From Pseudomonas sp. efr-133-TYG-5 (GTDB lineage Bacteria; Pseudomonadota; Gammaproteobacteria; Pseudomonadales; Pseudomonadaceae), in contig NZ_JARVSM010000006.1 in the NCBI RefSeq assembly GCF_030209175.1, positions 1 through 64,000 on the forward strand: a DNA stretch of 64,000 nucleotides, read 5' to 3'. The translations under genes and the position numbers were made by a program. Below the pieces are notes generated by a model. It did no database searches, was not told the origin of the DNA, and worked only from the letters and a program-made list of their open reading frames with translations. The stretch's first letter is position 1, and every line of letters starts with the position of its first letter. Below are positions 17,183 to 25,755 of the stretch, in pieces.

Positions 17183-17962
17183 ATGCGGCGTTTTCGTGGT
17201 TGGGTTATCGGATTGACCTTTGTAACGGCTGCCGTTCAGGCGCAAACGCCCGGGCCAGACGATCCGCTGCTGGATAACGGCGCAACCGGCGCAGCGCCGG
17301 CGAGCAGTGAGGCACGGGGTGTCTTGCGTGCTCGCGATCAAGCGGTGCTGGCCAGTGAGTTGTCCGGGCGGATTGTCGAGTTGCCGTTCAGCGAGGGCGA
17401 ATCGTTCAAGAAGGGTGACACCCTGGCGCGCTTCGATTGTGCGGCCTATCAGGCCCAACTCAATGCCGCGCAAGCCGCCAGCCGTGGCGCCGGTGAGGAG
17501 CTGGCGCACAACCGGCAGCTGGCCGCGCTCAATTCCGTGGGACGTTTCGAAGTGGCCAGGGCCGAGGCCAAGGTCAGCGAAACCCAGGCGCAATCCCAGG
17601 TGTATCAGGTGCAGGTCAAGCGTTGCAGCGTGATCGCGCCGTTCGACGGGCAAGTGGTCGAACGCAAGGTGCAGCGCTTCGAGAGCGTGCCGGCCGGTGC
17701 GCCGCTGCTGGACGTGGTCGACAACCGCACCCTGGAAATCCATCTGCTGGTGCCGTCGCGCTGGATGGCGCGCCTCAAGCCGGGGCAGACCTTCAGTTTC
17801 ATTCCCGATGAAACCGGGCAACCGCTGGACGCCACGGTCAAACGCCTCGGCGCGCGTATCGACGAAGGCAGCCAGACCCTGTTGCTGGTCGCCACACTGC
17901 CCGAGACCAAGGGCCTGCTCGCCGGCATGAGTGGCACCGCGCGTTTTCCGGAGCTCAAGTGA
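17183..17962 (+). CDS. Short HlyD/RND-type periplasmic adaptor protein
   Basis: This 259-residue exported adaptor has a signal peptide ending VQAQ (residues 1-21). It has the lipoyl halves SELSGRIVELPFSEGESFKK and SVIAPFDGQVVERKVQRFES, a short helical hairpin between them and a beta-barrel region. It lacks a membrane anchor after cleavage. The stop overlaps the next start (GTGA), so it is coupled to the GAF-HlyD gene. With its two neighbours it forms an unusual set of three HlyD-like proteins and probably serves export or assembly at the cell envelope. Confidence 0.8.
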   Translation: MRRFRGWVIGLTFVTAAVQAQTPGPDDPLLDNGATGAAPASSEARGVLRARDQAVLASELSGRIVELPFSEGESFKKGDTLARFDCAAYQAQLNAAQAASRGAGEELAHNRQLAALNSVGRFEVARAEAKVSETQAQSQVYQVQVKRCSVIAPFDGQVVERKVQRFESVPAGAPLLDVVDNRTLEIHLLVPSRWMARLKPGQTFSFIPDETGQPLDATVKRLGARIDEGSQTLLLVATLPETKGLLAGMSGTARFPELK

Positions 17963-19278
17963 ACGCCCCGGCGAACGGCGGTGCCGAGCAGGTCTTCGCG
18001 CGGTTTCTCGATCTCGAACGCCAGACCCGCGCCGCCCGCGATCCGTCGCAACTGGCCTACAGCCTGGTCAACGACGGTCAGTCATTGTTCGGCTACCGCC
18101 ATGCCGCGTTGCTGATCGCCGGCAAGGTGCAGGCGGTGACCGGCGTCAGCGCCGTGGAGCCGAATGCACCGTTCGTGGCGTTCGTCGAGCAGGCCGTGGC
18201 GCAGCTGTTCAAACAGGGTGTGTTGCACCAGGCACGGGTGATTGCCCCGCAGCTGCTCGGCGAATCGATCCAGGCCGACTGGCGCAGTCTGTCGGCGGCA
18301 CAGGTGTTCTGGCTGCCGCTGATCGATCGCCAGGGCGAGGTGTTCGGCGGCTTGTGGCTGGCCCGCGATGTGCCGTGGAACCCTTCTGAACAGGTGCTGC
18401 TGGCGCAACTCGGCGACACTTGCAGCCACGCCTGGCTGGCGCTGCAACCGCGCAAGCCGTGGCGACTGCGCTGGACACGCAAGCGTCAGGTGGCCCTGGT
18501 CGCGGTGTTGCTGCTCGGCTTGTTGATTCCGGTGCGCCAGTCGGTGCTGGCCCCGGCCGAAGTGGTGCCGCAGGGCGGTCGCGTGGTGGCGGCACCGCTG
18601 GACGGGGTGATTGCCGAATTTCTGGTCAAGCCCAACCAGCCGGTGAAGCGCGGCGACCTGCTGCTGCGTTTCGAGAGCACCACGCTCAAGGCCCAGGCCG
18701 ATGTCGCTGAACGCGCCCTGGGCGTGGCCGAAGCCGAACTGAAATCCAATTCCCAGCGTTCGTTCGCCGATGCCGAATCCAGCTCGCGGCTGGACCTGCT
18801 GGCGGCGCGGGTCGAGCAGAAGCGCGCCGAACGCGATTACGCCCGCGAATTGCTCAATCGCAGTGAAGTGCGTGCCGAACGTGACGGCATCGCGGTGTTC
18901 GCCGACGCCGAGCGCTTGACCGGCAAACCGCTGCAGACCGGCGAGCGACTGATGGAGATCGCCGATCCGAACCAGGCCGAACTGCGCATCGAACTGGCGG
19001 TGGGCGACGCGATCGCGCTGGAACCCGGTGCCGAAGTCGCGCTGTTTCTCGACAGCGATCCGTTGCAGCGTCATCGCGCCACCCTCGAGCGTTCGGCCTA
19101 CGAGGCGCAGCCCACGGCGGGCGGGCAACTGGCCTACCGGCTCGATGCCAATTTTGCCGCCACCCCTCCGCGCATCGGCTTGCGTGGCACGGCGAAAATC
19201 TTCGGCGATCGCGCGCCGCTGGCGTTGTACCTGCTGCGCCGGCCCCTGGCGGGTCTGCGGCAGAGCGTGGGCCTGTAA
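17959..19278 (+). CDS. GAF-like domain fused to an HlyD-type adaptor
   Basis: This 439-residue inner-membrane protein starts at GTG 17959. Residues 1-165 look like a GAF-type sensory domain (LAYSLVNDGQSLFGYRHAAL; VFWLPLIDRQGEVFGGLWLA). A basic stretch and one membrane helix follow (about 173-190, VALVAVLLLGLLIPV), then a HlyD barrel-sandwich region (APLDGVIAEFLVKPNQPVKR), coiled coil and C-terminal beta domain. The order suggests a cytoplasmic sensor joined to a periplasmic adaptor. The next gene starts directly after its stop codon. The GAF reading is by fold-like pattern, less certain than the HlyD part. Confidence 0.75.
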   Translation: MNAPANGGAEQVFARFLDLERQTRAARDPSQLAYSLVNDGQSLFGYRHAALLIAGKVQAVTGVSAVEPNAPFVAFVEQAVAQLFKQGVLHQARVIAPQLLGESIQADWRSLSAAQVFWLPLIDRQGEVFGGLWLARDVPWNPSEQVLLAQLGDTCSHAWLALQPRKPWRLRWTRKRQVALVAVLLLGLLIPVRQSVLAPAEVVPQGGRVVAAPLDGVIAEFLVKPNQPVKRGDLLLRFESTTLKAQADVAERALGVAEAELKSNSQRSFADAESSSRLDLLAARVEQKRAERDYARELLNRSEVRAERDGIAVFADAERLTGKPLQTGERLMEIADPNQAELRIELAVGDAIALEPGAEVALFLDSDPLQRHRATLERSAYEAQPTAGGQLAYRLDANFAATPPRIGLRGTAKIFGDRAPLALYLLRRPLAGLRQSVGL

Positions 19279-21375
19279 ATGCACCTGCCGAGCCTGCGTG
19301 CCGACCTGCAACTGTCGCCCGCGGCGCCGGCCCTCGACGGTTCGCCGCGCTGGACCCTGGCCGATCCGGTGCGCGGGCGTTATTTCAAACTCGGTAGCGC
19401 GGCGATGCGGCTGCTGCGCCATTGGGCGCTTGGCGATGCCGAACAGGTGCTGCGCGCGGCCAATCGCGAACCGGGCCTGCCCCTGGATGGCAGCGAACTG
19501 GAGCAGTTGCTGGAATTTCTCCGCGGCCACGATTTGATCAGCGCCCTCGACGAGCAGCAGCGCGCCAGTTATCGGCTCAAGGCGCTCGCACAGCGCCAGA
19601 GCCTGTGGCAGATCCTGCTGCATCAATACCTGTTTTTCCGCATTCCACTGTGGCGTCCCGATGCGTTTCTCAATCGTGCCTGGCCCTGGCTGCAACGTTT
19701 CGGTCCGAAGCTGCTGCGCTACGGCTTGCCGGCGACACTGGGGCTGGGGGTGTTTCTGGTGTCGCGTGACTGGCAGCGCTTTGTCGGCACCTTCCCGCAC
19801 CTGTTCAGCCTCGGCGGGGCGCTGGCGTTTGCCGTGGCGTTGTTTTTCGCCAAGCTCTGCCACGAGTTCGGCCATGCGTTCATGGCCAAGCGCGCCGGCT
19901 GTCGGGTACAGAGCATGGGCGTGGTGTTCATGGTGCTGCTGCCGATGTTCTACACCGATGTCAGCGATGCCTGGCGGGTCAATGATCGCCGCGCACGCTT
20001 GCTGATCGGTGCCGGTGGCGTTCTGGCGGAATTGCTCCTGGCGTGCATCGCGCTGCTGGCCTGGTCGCTGCTGCCGGATGGCCCCGGACGTACGGCGGCG
20101 TTCATGCTCGCCAGCGCGACCTGGATCACCACGCTGGTGGTCAATCTCAATCCGTTCATGCGTTTCGATGGTTACTTTCTGCTCAGCGATCTGTGGCAAG
20201 TCGACAATTTGCAGGGGCGGGCGTTTGCCCTGTGCCGCTGGCGCCTGCGCGAATTTCTGTTCGGTTACGGCGCACCGGCGCCGGAGCCGTGGTCGCCGCA
20301 GATGCAACGGCGTCTGCTGATCTGGGGGTATGGCTCGTGGTTATGGCGTGCGGCGTTGTTTTTCGGGATCGCGCTGGCGGTCTATCACCTGTTCTTCAAG
20401 GTCTTGGGGATATTCCTGATGCTGGTGGAGCTGGTGTGGTTCATCGTGCTGCCGATCATGCGTGAGTGGCGCCAGTGGTGGAGCCGCCGTGAACAGGCTC
20501 ACGGCCCGCGTGTGCTGCTCAGTGCGCTGGCGTTGCTGGGCCTGTTGCTGGCGCTGAGCGTGCCCTGGCGCAGCTCGGTGGAGCTGCCGACCATGCTCGA
20601 AGGCGGGCGGGCGAGTGCCCTGCACGCGCCGACGTCGGCGCGGGTCAGGGCCGTCAAGGTCGCGGATGGGCAGAAGGTGGCCCAGGGCGACGTGCTGGTC
20701 GAGCTGGAGTCGCCGGATCTCGACTCGCGCCAAGCCATCGTGCGCCGCGAGATCCAGATCCAGCAGTTGCTGATGCGCCGCCAGGCCGGGCGCAGTGAAA
20801 CGGCTGCCGATGCCGGTATCGTCGAGCAGCGGCTGGCCGAAGCCGTGGCCGAATTCCGTGGTCTGGCCGCCCAGCGCGAACGCCTGCTGCTGCGCGCCCC
20901 GCACGCCGGGACGGTGCGCGACCTGCTGCCGAACCTGAGCGTCGGCCGCTGGCTGTCGAACAAGGAGACGCTGGCGCGGGTAGTCGAGGACGGTACGCGC
21001 TTGCGCGGTTATCTGGCCGAGGCCGAGTTGTGGCGGGTCGAGTCCGGTGCCACCGGACGCTTCATCGCCGACGATCCGATGCACCCGGCCGTGGCCGTGC
21101 AACTGGACGAAATCGACACCAATGGCGTCGCCTACGTCGATCAGGAAGCGTTGACTTCCGATCACCACGGGCCGATTGCCGTGCGCCGCGATCAGCAACA
21201 GCGCGCCGAACCGGTTCAGGCGCAATATGGCGCGCGGCTGACCACGCTGCAGCCGACACCGACGCCGGTGCAGCCTCTGCGTGGCGTGGTGGTGTTGCAG
21301 GGCAGCGGCGAGTCGCTGCTCGGCGTGGCCTGGCGGCGATTGGCGGCGCTGGGGGTCAGGGAAAGCGGTTTCTGA
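19279..21375 (+). CDS. M50/site-2-protease-like membrane protein fused to an HlyD domain
   Basis: This 698-residue multi-domain protein has an N-terminal PqqD-like/winged-helix region (about 22-95), then several membrane helices holding the zinc motif HEFGH (195-199) and a second metal motif NPFMRFDG (291-298), both hallmarks of M50 (site-2) metalloproteases. More helices lead to residue 435, followed by a HlyD-like periplasmic part (about 450-690: APTSARVRAVKVADGQKVAQ; LRAPHAGTVRDLLPN). Both metal sites look intact. Related fusions occur next to exported peptides and surface proteins. Here it replaces the ABC or RND pump one would expect beside two HlyD genes. Substrate unknown; the nearby DUF4347 protein is a candidate. 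Confidence 0.8.
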   Translation: MHLPSLRADLQLSPAAPALDGSPRWTLADPVRGRYFKLGSAAMRLLRHWALGDAEQVLRAANREPGLPLDGSELEQLLEFLRGHDLISALDEQQRASYRLKALAQRQSLWQILLHQYLFFRIPLWRPDAFLNRAWPWLQRFGPKLLRYGLPATLGLGVFLVSRDWQRFVGTFPHLFSLGGALAFAVALFFAKLCHEFGHAFMAKRAGCRVQSMGVVFMVLLPMFYTDVSDAWRVNDRRARLLIGAGGVLAELLLACIALLAWSLLPDGPGRTAAFMLASATWITTLVVNLNPFMRFDGYFLLSDLWQVDNLQGRAFALCRWRLREFLFGYGAPAPEPWSPQMQRRLLIWGYGSWLWRAALFFGIALAVYHLFFKVLGIFLMLVELVWFIVLPIMREWRQWWSRREQAHGPRVLLSALALLGLLLALSVPWRSSVELPTMLEGGRASALHAPTSARVRAVKVADGQKVAQGDVLVELESPDLDSRQAIVRREIQIQQLLMRRQAGRSETAADAGIVEQRLAEAVAEFRGLAAQRERLLLRAPHAGTVRDLLPNLSVGRWLSNKETLARVVEDGTRLRGYLAEAELWRVESGATGRFIADDPMHPAVAVQLDEIDTNGVAYVDQEALTSDHHGPIAVRRDQQQRAEPVQAQYGARLTTLQPTPTPVQPLRGVVVLQGSGESLLGVAWRRLAALGVRESGF

Positions 21376-21387
21376 GGGAGGGTGACG

Positions 21388-21885
21388 ATGGCGGACAACG
21401 CAGCGGTGGCAGCAGACGGACTGGTGGTGCGCCCTTCGCGGGCCACGGACGCGCCGTTCCTGCACAGCCTGTATCAGTCGGCGCGGCCGGATCTGCAATG
21501 GATCGACGGTGATCAGGAGCTGGTGCAACAGGTGGTCGCCCAGCAGTTTCACGTGCAGGAGCAGGGCATGGGCGACAACTACCCCAATGCCATGCATTAC
21601 GTGGTCGAGAAGCTCGGCACGGCAATCGGCGCGCTGAGCACCGATTTCGGCGCCAACGAGATTCGCGTGCTGTACCTGGCATTCATCCCCCAGGCGCGGG
21701 GCAAGGGTTATGGCCGCACCGTGTTGCAAGGCGTGCAGAAAGCCGCGCAACAGTTGCGCTGCCCGGTGGCCACGGTGGTCTGGGTCAACAACCCGCATGC
21801 CCGCCAGCATTATCTGGCGCTGGGGTTTGCCATCGAGGAGCGCACGCCGACGGCGGAGCGGCTGGTGTGGTATCCGCACGGCTGA
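21388..21885 (+). CDS. GNAT-family N-acetyltransferase
   Basis: This 165-residue cytoplasmic enzyme starts at ATG 21388, six bases after GGGAGG. The acetyl-CoA site is visible as YLAFIPQARGKGYGRTVLQG (the Q/RxxGxG/A loop), with the C-terminal NNPHARQHYLALGF typical of the family. It is the fourth gene of the HlyD operon, 12 bases after the M50-HlyD stop. The acetyl acceptor is unknown. GNAT genes are often found beside Mdp/tail-collar genes, which occur next here on the opposite strand. Confidence 0.8.
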   Translation: MADNAAVAADGLVVRPSRATDAPFLHSLYQSARPDLQWIDGDQELVQQVVAQQFHVQEQGMGDNYPNAMHYVVEKLGTAIGALSTDFGANEIRVLYLAFIPQARGKGYGRTVLQGVQKAAQQLRCPVATVVWVNNPHARQHYLALGFAIEERTPTAERLVWYPHG

Positions 21886-21900
21886 GAACCGCGCAGCAGG

Positions 21901-21927
21901 GTTGAAGCGAGCAGGGCCCGCTTCAAC
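21901..21927. terminator. Hairpin between convergent genes, possible terminator
   Basis: GTTGAAGCG (21901-21909) pairs exactly with CGCTTCAAC (21919-21927). It lies between the GNAT stop and the DUF6916 stop. There is no T-tract, so intrinsic termination is uncertain. Confidence 0.35.
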
Positions 21928-21933
21928 ACGCGT

Positions 21934-22245
21934 TCAGTTGAAGGAAATGCAGAAATAGCCCAGGCGCGGGTCGCGCCCCATCGCCGGCATGCGCGAAACG
22001 AAAATATCCTCCACGCGGCCCAGTTCGGGCAGATGCAGTGCGCACAGACCGTCAACGAAGTCAGTCGGCACCCGGCTGCTGAATTCGAGGCTGAAAGGCA
22101 TGCGCTCGCTGTGGCGCATCTTGGCTGACGGGACTTCTTCGAAGTGCTCGATATGAATCGACAGGGCCGACCCGTCCGGCAGGTAGAGCGTGCCGTCCTG
22201 CCCTGGCAGGGCCTGGAAATGCTGGCTTTGAACCGCTTGCAACAT
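21934..22245 (-). CDS. DUF6916-like small protein
   Basis: This 103-residue protein starts at ATG 22245 with TGGAG upstream. It has no signal peptide or membrane segment. The order LPDGSALSIHIEHFEEVPSA then FSLEFSSRVP then LCALHLPELGRVEDIFVSRM resembles the small DUF6916-type proteins that accompany Mdp/tail-collar proteins. It lies 55 bases downstream of the tail-collar gene, with a terminator between them, so read-through or a separate promoter would be needed. Function unknown. Confidence 0.65.
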   Translation of the reverse strand: MLQAVQSQHFQALPGQDGTLYLPDGSALSIHIEHFEEVPSAKMRHSERMPFSLEFSSRVPTDFVDGLCALHLPELGRVEDIFVSRMPAMGRDPRLGYFCISFN

Positions 22246-22265
22246 GGTGGGGCTCCAGTGACGTG

Positions 22266-22296
22266 AAAACGGCCGGGGGCGCGGGCCCCCGGCCGT
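22266..22296 (-). terminator. Rho-independent terminator after the tail-collar gene
   Basis: A 12-base-pair GC-rich stem (22269-22280 with 22285-22296) with a four-base loop begins five bases after the stop codon of the tail-collar gene on the minus strand and runs into TTTT. Confidence 0.7.
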
Positions 22297-22300
22297 CAAC

Positions 22301-22888
22301 TCAGTTGCGCGACGGGAAAATGCCGTTCAGGGCGATGCTGAAGTTGAGTACCAGGTAGGGGTTGAGGACGCCCATCGGCGTACTGCCACCGGCCGGGGAA
22401 ATGTCTCCGGTGACCGTGGTGGTGACGCCTTTGAGTGGTACCGGCGTGGCGCCCTGGGCATCGGAATAGATATTGGCCGAGCCGGGCCCGCCGCCGGAAG
22501 CGCCGAGGTAGGCATTGGTGGCGGTCGGTACGGTCGCCGGGTTGCTCGCCGGGACGGCCAGTGACAGCGCCGTGTTGGCCGTGAGACCGGTCATGGCGTG
22601 CGTATGGTTGGGCATGTTGGCGATGGTGGCGGTGACGCTTTCGGTGCCGGACATTTCGCCCATGGTCCGCGGTGTCAGGCCGATGCCGTTGCCCTGGGCC
22701 ATCGGCAGGCGCCCCTGCAGGTTGGGCAGGGCGAAGTTGCTCTGGCCATTGCCCCCATAGGTGGTGCCGAGCAAGGCGAACAGGGCGTTGTACTGTGCAA
22801 TCGAAAGAATCTGGCCGTTGCACCAGGCCCAGTCGCGGGGAGCGAACTGAAAGGCGAACGGTTGAATCGTACCCATAAAGACTTCCAT
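22301..22888 (-). CDS. Phage tail-collar domain protein, microcystin-dependent-protein (Mdp) type
   Basis: This 195-residue protein begins MEVFMGTIQPFAFQFAPRDW. It shows the tail-collar signature WCNGQILSIAQYNALFALLG, TYGGNGQSNFALPNLQGRLP and a C-terminal NPYLVLNFSIALNGIFPSRN, all features of Mdp-type proteins. No other phage gene is near, so this is a domesticated host gene, not part of a prophage. Mdp-like genes commonly travel with DUF6916 and GNAT genes, both present here. Their role is not settled; surface location is likely. Confidence 0.85.
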   Translation of the reverse strand: MEVFMGTIQPFAFQFAPRDWAWCNGQILSIAQYNALFALLGTTYGGNGQSNFALPNLQGRLPMAQGNGIGLTPRTMGEMSGTESVTATIANMPNHTHAMTGLTANTALSLAVPASNPATVPTATNAYLGASGGGPGSANIYSDAQGATPVPLKGVTTTVTGDISPAGGSTPMGVLNPYLVLNFSIALNGIFPSRN

Positions 22889-23126
22889 GGTTCCTCATCC
22901 TTCTGTCATGTGGTTGGCGCGCCGCGCAGGGGCCCTGTTGCCGGGCAGGTAAAAAGTGCCGTGTTGGCGCGTCTTTTTGCGCGGGCAGGTCACGCCATGC
23001 CGTAGCGTAGACCCGGATCAGCGGACTTGCCGGATGTCGTCGCGACAGCGCATCGTCTTCGTCGCTGGCCTAAAGTGAGCGCTAGGCTGCGGCTGGTTTT
23101 TTCATTGCTGACAACAAGGGGAGTTG

Positions 23127-24713
23127 ATGGAAGCGCGTCGCGAAACACCGCTGGGCGATACCCAGGATCCGTTCGCCGCACCGGGGGCGCCTCTGCGGCG
23201 ACTGCTGCGCTGGGCGCGTCGGCATGGCCTGATTCCGATTCTGCTGCTGGCGACGCTGGTGCGTTTTTATGACCTCACCGCCGCAGCCATCTGGGGCGAT
23301 GAAGGCTCGAGCCTGCTGCTGGCGAATTATTCGCTGGGTGGTATCTGGAACCACGCCGCGTTCGACGTGCACCCGCCGCTGTACTTCATGCTGCTGCACG
23401 CCTGGATCGGGCTGTTCGGCGACGGCATCTTTGCCATCCGCTGCCTGAGCGCCGTGGCCGGCATTGGCGCAGTGGGTGTCGGAGTCTGGCTGGTGGACAG
23501 ACTGGCCACGCGGCGGGCGGCGATGATCGCCGGGGTACTGCTGGCGCTGTTGCCGACGGCAGTGCGCTACAGCCAGGAAGTGCGCATGTACTCGCTGCTC
23601 GGACTGCTGCTGCTCGCAGGCACGCTGGCGCTGGTCTACTGGCTGCGCAAACCGCAGCGCACCCGCTATCTGGTGATCTACGCACTGCTGATGAGCGCGG
23701 CGTTCTACACCCATTACTTCGCGGTGCTGGCGGCGCTCAGTCACTGGCTGTACCTGGGGCTGGTGCGCCTGCAACCGGGCTATCGCCTGCGGCATATCCA
23801 GCGCCCGGACTGGTGGCTGGCGAATCTGGGCATTGTCGTGCTTTACCTGCCGTGGCTGCCGAACCTGCTCAATCTGCTGCAGCACATCGAACAGCTCAAG
23901 GTCGGCGGCGATGTCGGCTGGGAAGACCCGGTAACCCTGGCGTCACTGCCCGGAATGATCTGGACCTGGCTGATCCAGGATGACGGCGAGCACCTGCCGT
24001 GGCTGGTCTTTGCCAGCGTGCCGCTGGCGATGCTGGGGCTGACGTGGATCGCCGTGGCCCGCGATCGCAGCGTCAATCGCGGCAGCGTGCTGCTGGCGCT
24101 GTACACCGGCGTGCCGTTGCTGCTGGTGTTCGCCGTTTCACTGATTACCCCGGTGTTCATCGAGCGCTACCTGACGGCCTATGCGCTGGGCCTGCCGATG
24201 CTCGTGGCGTTGGCCATCGATCGTTTGTACCGGCGCGCGCGGATGGTTGCGGTGGCGGTGCTGCTGGCAGTCGCCGCGGTGGAAATGGTCGGCGTGAACA
24301 CCAATGCCACGGTCGATCCAGAGGACCAGTTCAATCGCATGGTCAATTACGTCAACCAGCACTTTGTCAGCGGTGACCAGATTGTCACCAGCGACATGCT
24401 CTGGTACCTCAGTTACGTCTACTACAACCGCACCGATGCCCCTGTGCGGCTGTACACACCAGCCACCGCCGATGGTCGTTCGACCCGCCCCAACGAGTAT
24501 GGCTTTGGCACTCTGGTCAGCGCCGACGTGTACCTCGACCGGCTCGCCGATCTGCCCGGCAACAGCCAGCGCATCTGGCTGATCGGCACGCTCGACGAAC
24601 CCGATGAATTCGCCCCGCTGCCTGGCGGCTGGCAGCGCACCAGCGACGTTCATGCCGGTGGCGCCTATGCCCGCCTGTATCTGCGCCCGCAAGTCGAGGA
24701 AGCGGGGCGCTGA
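23127..24713 (+). CDS. GT39-like membrane glycosyltransferase
   Basis: This 528-residue polytopic membrane protein has about 10-12 helices. After the first helix comes AAAIWGDEGSSLLLANYS, the acidic loop of the ArnT/PMT (GT-C, glycosyltransferase family 39) fold, with a second conserved segment FDVHPPLYFMLLHAWIGLFG. The C-terminal 100 residues are a soluble periplasmic domain. ATG 23127 has an AGGGGAG site. Such enzymes transfer a sugar from a polyprenyl-phosphate carrier to a lipid or protein in the periplasm. It lies divergent from the Mdp gene and upstream of the sulfotransferase and giant surface protein, so surface-protein or glycan modification is a fair guess. Confidence 0.8.
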   Translation: MEARRETPLGDTQDPFAAPGAPLRRLLRWARRHGLIPILLLATLVRFYDLTAAAIWGDEGSSLLLANYSLGGIWNHAAFDVHPPLYFMLLHAWIGLFGDGIFAIRCLSAVAGIGAVGVGVWLVDRLATRRAAMIAGVLLALLPTAVRYSQEVRMYSLLGLLLLAGTLALVYWLRKPQRTRYLVIYALLMSAAFYTHYFAVLAALSHWLYLGLVRLQPGYRLRHIQRPDWWLANLGIVVLYLPWLPNLLNLLQHIEQLKVGGDVGWEDPVTLASLPGMIWTWLIQDDGEHLPWLVFASVPLAMLGLTWIAVARDRSVNRGSVLLALYTGVPLLLVFAVSLITPVFIERYLTAYALGLPMLVALAIDRLYRRARMVAVAVLLAVAAVEMVGVNTNATVDPEDQFNRMVNYVNQHFVSGDQIVTSDMLWYLSYVYYNRTDAPVRLYTPATADGRSTRPNEYGFGTLVSADVYLDRLADLPGNSQRIWLIGTLDEPDEFAPLPGGWQRTSDVHAGGAYARLYLRPQVEEAGR

Positions 24714-24854
24714 GCGCTTAAACGGTTCATCTGGCGGCTCATGCGCGGAACTGTCTTTTCGAACCAGATTTGCTTCGATTTGATATCAAAACACCACTAG
24801 TCGTAAGGGCATCCTTGAGCTACGCTTCGTCGCACAAAAGGAATTAACTGAAAG

Positions 24855-25700
24855 GTGAAGGGATTGCAGCAGTTCCACTTTATCTCCGGCTTGCCGCGCT
24901 CGGGTTCGACCCTGCTGTCTGCGATCCTGCTGCAGAACCCGCGCTTTCACGCCGGGATGACCAGCCCGGTGGGCGCGCTGTTTTCCGGCATCCTCGAGCA
25001 GTGCAGCGCCGGCAGCGAGTTCGGCGCAGTCATCGACACCGACATGCGCCGCCGCCTGTTGCGTGGCCTGTTCGCCTCCTACTACGCCGACAAGGCCGAC
25101 AAACCGGTGGTGTTCGACACCAACCGCCAGTGGAGTGCACGGCTGCCGGCGCTCAATGACTTGTTTCCCAAGGCCAAGGTCATCGCCTGCGTGCGCAACG
25201 TCGCCTGGGTGATGGACAGCCTCGAGCGCCTGTACCGCGCCAATCCCTACGAAAACACCAAGCTGTTTGGCGATGCGGTCGAGCGCAATACCGTCTACAG
25301 CCGCTGCGAAACCCTGGCCCAACGCAATCGCCTGGTCGGGTTTGCCTGGGCGGCGCTCAAGGAAGCGTATTACGGCGAGCACGCCGAATCGCTGCTCATC
25401 ATCGATTACGACCTGTTGACCCAGGCCCCGGAGCGCGTGTTGCGGCTGGTCTACGAGTTCATCGGCGAGCCATGGTTCGAGCACGATTTCGAGCATCTGG
25501 CCTACGACGCCCCGGAATTCGATCAAGCCCTCGGCGTGGCCGGCCTGCACAAGGTCAAGCCGAAGGTCGCCCTGCAGTCGCGGCGCACCATCCTGCCGCC
25601 GGATCTGTTCAAGCAATACGCCGATCTGTCGTTCTGGCTCGATGGCTCGGCCAGCGCCGCCAATGTCATTCGTATGAAGTCCGACGCCGCGATCAATTGA
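24855..25700 (+). CDS. Sulfotransferase-family protein (upstream copy)
   Basis: This 281-residue PAPS-dependent sulfotransferase has the 5'-phosphosulfate loop near the N-terminus (ISGLPRSGSTLLSAIL) and the 3'-phosphate segment KVIACVRNVAWVMDSLERL. The start is GTG 24855; ribosome-site spacing is poor, so a nearby TTG (24864) cannot be excluded. It ends in a strong terminator overlapping its stop codon, 55 bases before the giant DUF4347 gene. An APS kinase to supply PAPS and a second sulfotransferase lie on the other side of that gene. The acceptor is unknown. Confidence 0.82.
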   Translation: MKGLQQFHFISGLPRSGSTLLSAILLQNPRFHAGMTSPVGALFSGILEQCSAGSEFGAVIDTDMRRRLLRGLFASYYADKADKPVVFDTNRQWSARLPALNDLFPKAKVIACVRNVAWVMDSLERLYRANPYENTKLFGDAVERNTVYSRCETLAQRNRLVGFAWAALKEAYYGEHAESLLIIDYDLLTQAPERVLRLVYEFIGEPWFEHDFEHLAYDAPEFDQALGVAGLHKVKPKVALQSRRTILPPDLFKQYADLSFWLDGSASAANVIRMKSDAAIN

Positions 25701-25713
25701 TCGCGGCGTTTTT
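25684..25713 (+). terminator. Rho-independent terminator overlapping the sulfotransferase stop
   Basis: A perfect 26-base palindrome (25684-25709) is followed by TTTTT. The sulfotransferase stop codon (25698-25700) lies inside it. It stands 43 bases before the ATG of the DUF4347 gene and would separate or attenuate transcription of the two. Confidence 0.75.
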
Positions 25714-25755
25714 CATTGATGCGTCAACAACTGTGTTCGAGTCCGGGTGAGCAAC

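Noticed and set aside
16945..17277. Plus-strand open frame of 110 residues
   Set aside because: It runs across the promoter and start of the HlyD gene in another frame, with no recognisable protein features.
18082..20307. Long minus-strand open frame of 741 residues
   Set aside because: It is opposite the GAF-HlyD and M50-HlyD genes, rich in Arg, Gln and His as expected for an antisense frame of GC-rich DNA.
22301..22888. Tail-collar gene considered as a prophage remnant
   Set aside because: No other phage gene is nearby, and its DUF6916 and GNAT companions point to a chromosomal Mdp-type gene.
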